Shown here: in pieces, positions 61,806-64,000 of the stretch
Position numbering within the stretch: position 1 is the stretch's first letter
Layout of the letters: each line of letters begins with the position of its first letter
Source: DASUTB01 sp036374835
GTDB taxonomy: Bacteria; Actinomycetota; Actinomycetes; Jiangellales; Jiangellaceae
Assembly (NCBI GenBank): GCA_036374835.1
Contig: DASUTB010000059.1
Location: 29,243-93,242, forward strand
Length of the DNA: 64,000 nucleotides
Direction: 5' to 3'
Program-made: the position numbers and the translations under genes
Notes under the pieces: generated by a model
What the model saw: only the letters and a program-made list of their open reading frames with translations
The model's database searches: none
Told to the model about the DNA's origin: nothing

Positions 61806-64000
61806 CCGGTGGCTCCTCGGGTCTCGTCGACGACGGCTCGGACGGCGGCTGCCGAGTGTAGCGACAATGCCTGGGCGGCGAGTTCGCGGCAGGTTGACGA
61901 CGCGAGGCCGCGCACGGTCTGTTTGATATGCGGCACCGAATAGGGCGGTACGCTCAGCTCGCGCACGCCAAGCCCGATCAGCAGCGGGACGGCGACGGGG
62001 TCGGCCGCCATGTCACCGCAGACCGCGACTCGGACGGACCTGTCGGGCGTCTCCCCAGCAGATCGGCAGACCGTGTCGATCAGGCGCAGGACGGCCGGGT
62101 CGAGCGGGTCCGCCGTGGCCGAGACCGCGTCGTTGCCGCGTTCGGCCGCGAGCGCGTACTGGGTGAGGTCGTTGGTGCCGATGCTCATGAAATCGACGTG
62201 CGGCACGAAGGCGGGTGCCTTCAGTGCCGCCGCGGGCACCTCGATCATCATGCCGACCTCGAGGCCCTCCGGAGGGTCTACCTCGGAGAGAATCCTGCGA
62301 GCGGCGTGCAGTTCGTCCACGTGCGTGACCATCGGGAACATCACACTGATGGGACGTTCGGCAGCGACGCGGCAGATCGCGGTCAACTGGTCGCGCAGCA
62401 GGTCCGGGCGGGCGAGCGCGAGGCGCAGCCCCCGCAGGCCGAGGAACGGGTTCGCCTCGGAAGGCTGCTCGACATAGGGGAGGGGTTTGTCGCCGCCGAC
62501 GTCGAGGGTTCGGATGACCGCGCGCCGTCCGTCTAGCGCCTCGGCGACCGACCGGTACGCGTCTTCCTGCTCGTCGACCGTCGGCGCGGTGGCTCGACCG
62601 AGGAAGAGGAACTCCGTGCGGACCAGCCCGGCGAGATCGGCGCCGTTGGCGGCCGCGGCCAGCGCGTCGTCCACACTTCCGACGTTGGCTGCGACGTGTA
62701 TTTCGACGCCGTCGGTCGTTGTCGCCGGCGTCGCGGCTTCGACTAGTGCCTGCGCAAGGCGCTCTTCGTGTTCGGCGGCCCGGGCTTTGACGGCGACCAG
62801 AGTGTCCGGATCCGGATCGACGACGAATGTGCCGGCATCACCGTCGACCACGACGGTGGTGCCGTCGGGAACCGACAGAACGTCCGAACCGGCACCGACC
62901 ACCGCGGGGATGCCTCGCGAACGGGCCAGGATCGCACCGTGCCCGGTGGCGCTACCGGACGCGAGCACGATTCCGGTGACCGTGTTGCGATCAAGTGCGG
63001 ACGCCTGAGCCGGCGTCAGATCGTCGGCTACGAGCACGCCTGGCCGTGGCTGGAACTCCGATGATCTGCCGAGCATGGCGAACAGCACTTGGTCGTGCAG
63101 CGCGCGGACGTCGGCTGCCCGGGCTTGCTGGTATTCGTCCGGCAACGCCTCGAGATCTGCGGCCAGCGCGAGCATGGCTTCGGACCACGCCGCCGGCGCG
63201 GGTGCGCCATCGTCGACCCTGCGGCGGACGCCGTCCAGCAGCTCGGAGTCGTCGAGCAGCATGAGGTGGGCGTCGAAGATGCCTGCCTCGGCCTCGCCAA
63301 TCTCACGCGACGTACGGGCGCGTGTCTGGACGGTGGCCCGCCGAACCGCGGCGATGGAGCTGCGGACCCTGCGCCACTCGGCCGTCGGGTCGCCGGCAGC
63401 CGGCGCGGCGGCGGCCTCTGCGGACAGCGACTCGGATGGTGCGCCGGGCCGCCACGACGGGCCGATGCCGATGCCGGGCGAAGCGGGGTAGGGGCCGCCG
63501 GTCGTAGGAGCCGGTACAAGCGGCGTGAGTTCGGCGCCGCCTTCGTCGAAGTGTCGCGACGCGAGGGCCAGAATATGGTCGACGGCTTCGCGTGCCTGGC
63601 TACCGGTAGCGCCGACCTCCACTTCGTGACCTTCGAGTGCGCCTAGCGTGGCGACGCGACTCAGGCTCGACCCGGGCACCCACGGCGATCCCGTGGTGAG
63701 GTTCCGCAGTTGGACCCGCGCGTCGAGCGTGCGCACCTCACCGACCAGACGTGCCGCGGGCCGGGCGTGCAGCCCGTGGAGGTTCGCCACCACGAACGAC
63801 GCGCGCACCGCCGGTTCGCCGGTGTCAGGCGCGGCACCGTCACCGGCATCGGCCGGCTGAAGGTGCGACTGCTTGCCGGCCAGCGCGGCGATCGCCTCCG
63901 CCTCGACCTCGGTCAGCGACGCGCCACCAGCTGCCGCGACGGCCGCGGCGACCAGGCCTTCGACGAGGGGCGCGGCGCACAACCGAACCCGCGAGGCGGT
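61802..64000 (-). CDS. DhaM-type EIIA-HPr-EI multiphosphoryl transfer protein (5' partial)
   Basis: At least 732 residues; the frame runs off the right edge. The first visible part (APLVEGLVAAAVAAAGGASL) matches the end of the DhaM EIIA domain. An HPr domain follows with its phospho-His in NLHGLHARPAARLVGEV. A complete enzyme I comes next: phospho-His domain (SATGHGAILARSRGIPAVV) and PEP-binding barrel (MIEVPAAALKA, MSIGTNDLTQYALA, CGDMAADP). It would carry phosphate from PEP to the dihydroxyacetone kinase DhaKL, whose genes would lie beyond the window. Enterobacterial DhaM has only a truncated EI, so this full fusion could act without a separate PtsI. Confidence 0.9.
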   Translation of the reverse strand, partial: TASRVRLCAAPLVEGLVAAAVAAAGGASLTEVEAEAIAALAGKQSHLQPADAGDGAAPDTGEPAVRASFVVANLHGLHARPAARLVGEVRTLDARVQLRNLTTGSPWVPGSSLSRVATLGALEGHEVEVGATGSQAREAVDHILALASRHFDEGGAELTPLVPAPTTGGPYPASPGIGIGPSWRPGAPSESLSAEAAAAPAAGDPTAEWRRVRSSIAAVRRATVQTRARTSREIGEAEAGIFDAHLMLLDDSELLDGVRRRVDDGAPAPAAWSEAMLALAADLEALPDEYQQARAADVRALHDQVLFAMLGRSSEFQPRPGVLVADDLTPAQASALDRNTVTGIVLASGSATGHGAILARSRGIPAVVGAGSDVLSVPDGTTVVVDGDAGTFVVDPDPDTLVAVKARAAEHEERLAQALVEAATPATTTDGVEIHVAANVGSVDDALAAAANGADLAGLVRTEFLFLGRATAPTVDEQEDAYRSVAEALDGRRAVIRTLDVGGDKPLPYVEQPSEANPFLGLRGLRLALARPDLLRDQLTAICRVAAERPISVMFPMVTHVDELHAARRILSEVDPPEGLEVGMMIEVPAAALKAPAFVPHVDFMSIGTNDLTQYALAAERGNDAVSATADPLDPAVLRLIDTVCRSAGETPDRSVRVAVCGDMAADPVAVPLLIGLGVRELSVPPYSVPHIKQTVRGLASSTCRELAAQALSLHSAAAVRAVVDETRGATG

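Overview
The window is high-GC DNA that reads as the chromosome of an actinomycete. The block rpsB-tsf-pyrH-frr-cdsA-rlmN is in the usual actinobacterial order, GTG and TTG starts are frequent, several genes appear leaderless, and secreted lipoproteins and plant-polysaccharide enzymes are common. I cannot assign a genus from the sequence alone.

Layout. 1-5513: a five-gene peptide/nickel-type ABC importer (lipoprotein cut by the left edge, two permeases, two ATPases; each later gene overlaps or nearly abuts the one before). 5514-9860: an AbiEi/DUF559 endonuclease-like gene, an acetyltransferase and a superfamily 2 helicase, separated by clusters of a short palindromic repeat. 9861-16374: ribosomal protein S2, EF-Ts, UMP kinase, ribosome recycling factor, CDP-diglyceride synthase, RlmN, and a DivIVA-VOC fusion. 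16649-25946: glycerol catabolism (glpD/glpK, divergent), an aldehyde dehydrogenase, several small metabolic genes, pirin, and a GH1 beta-glucosidase behind a LacI-type operator. 26002-27361: a threonine-rich leader peptide and two hairpins in front of a short threonyl-tRNA synthetase without an editing domain. 27556-36819: a 3087-residue secreted subtilase. 37168-42754: a DrrAB-like ABC-2 exporter, an ECF sigma factor and small enzymes. 42849-55611: an L-arabinose polysaccharide locus (two large secreted glycosidases, a GH127 beta-L-arabinofuranosidase, an ABC sugar importer without its ATPase, and a divergent LacI regulator) with two shared operator-like motifs at its two promoters. 55639-64000: a hydrolase, an unknown two-TM protein, a methyltransferase, an acetyltransferase, small proteins, a Phd/Doc toxin-antitoxin pair, and a DhaM-type EIIA-HPr-EI fusion cut by the right edge.

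The most unusual signal is not a gene. At least ten genes or operons end in intergenic hairpins that begin within about 30 bases of a stop codon and fall into four sequence families: CACCTGATC/GATCAGGTG clusters; two GAAGATCATGAAG elements; three TGATCATGTTCA elements with 19-base arms, 12-base loops and a compensatory change; and one perfect 21-base-arm palindrome. None has an obvious U-tract. They look like recurrent, possibly mobile, 3'-end elements that act as terminators or RNA stabilisers. The second standout is the Thr-codon leader plus SD-sequestering hairpin before the short ThrRS.
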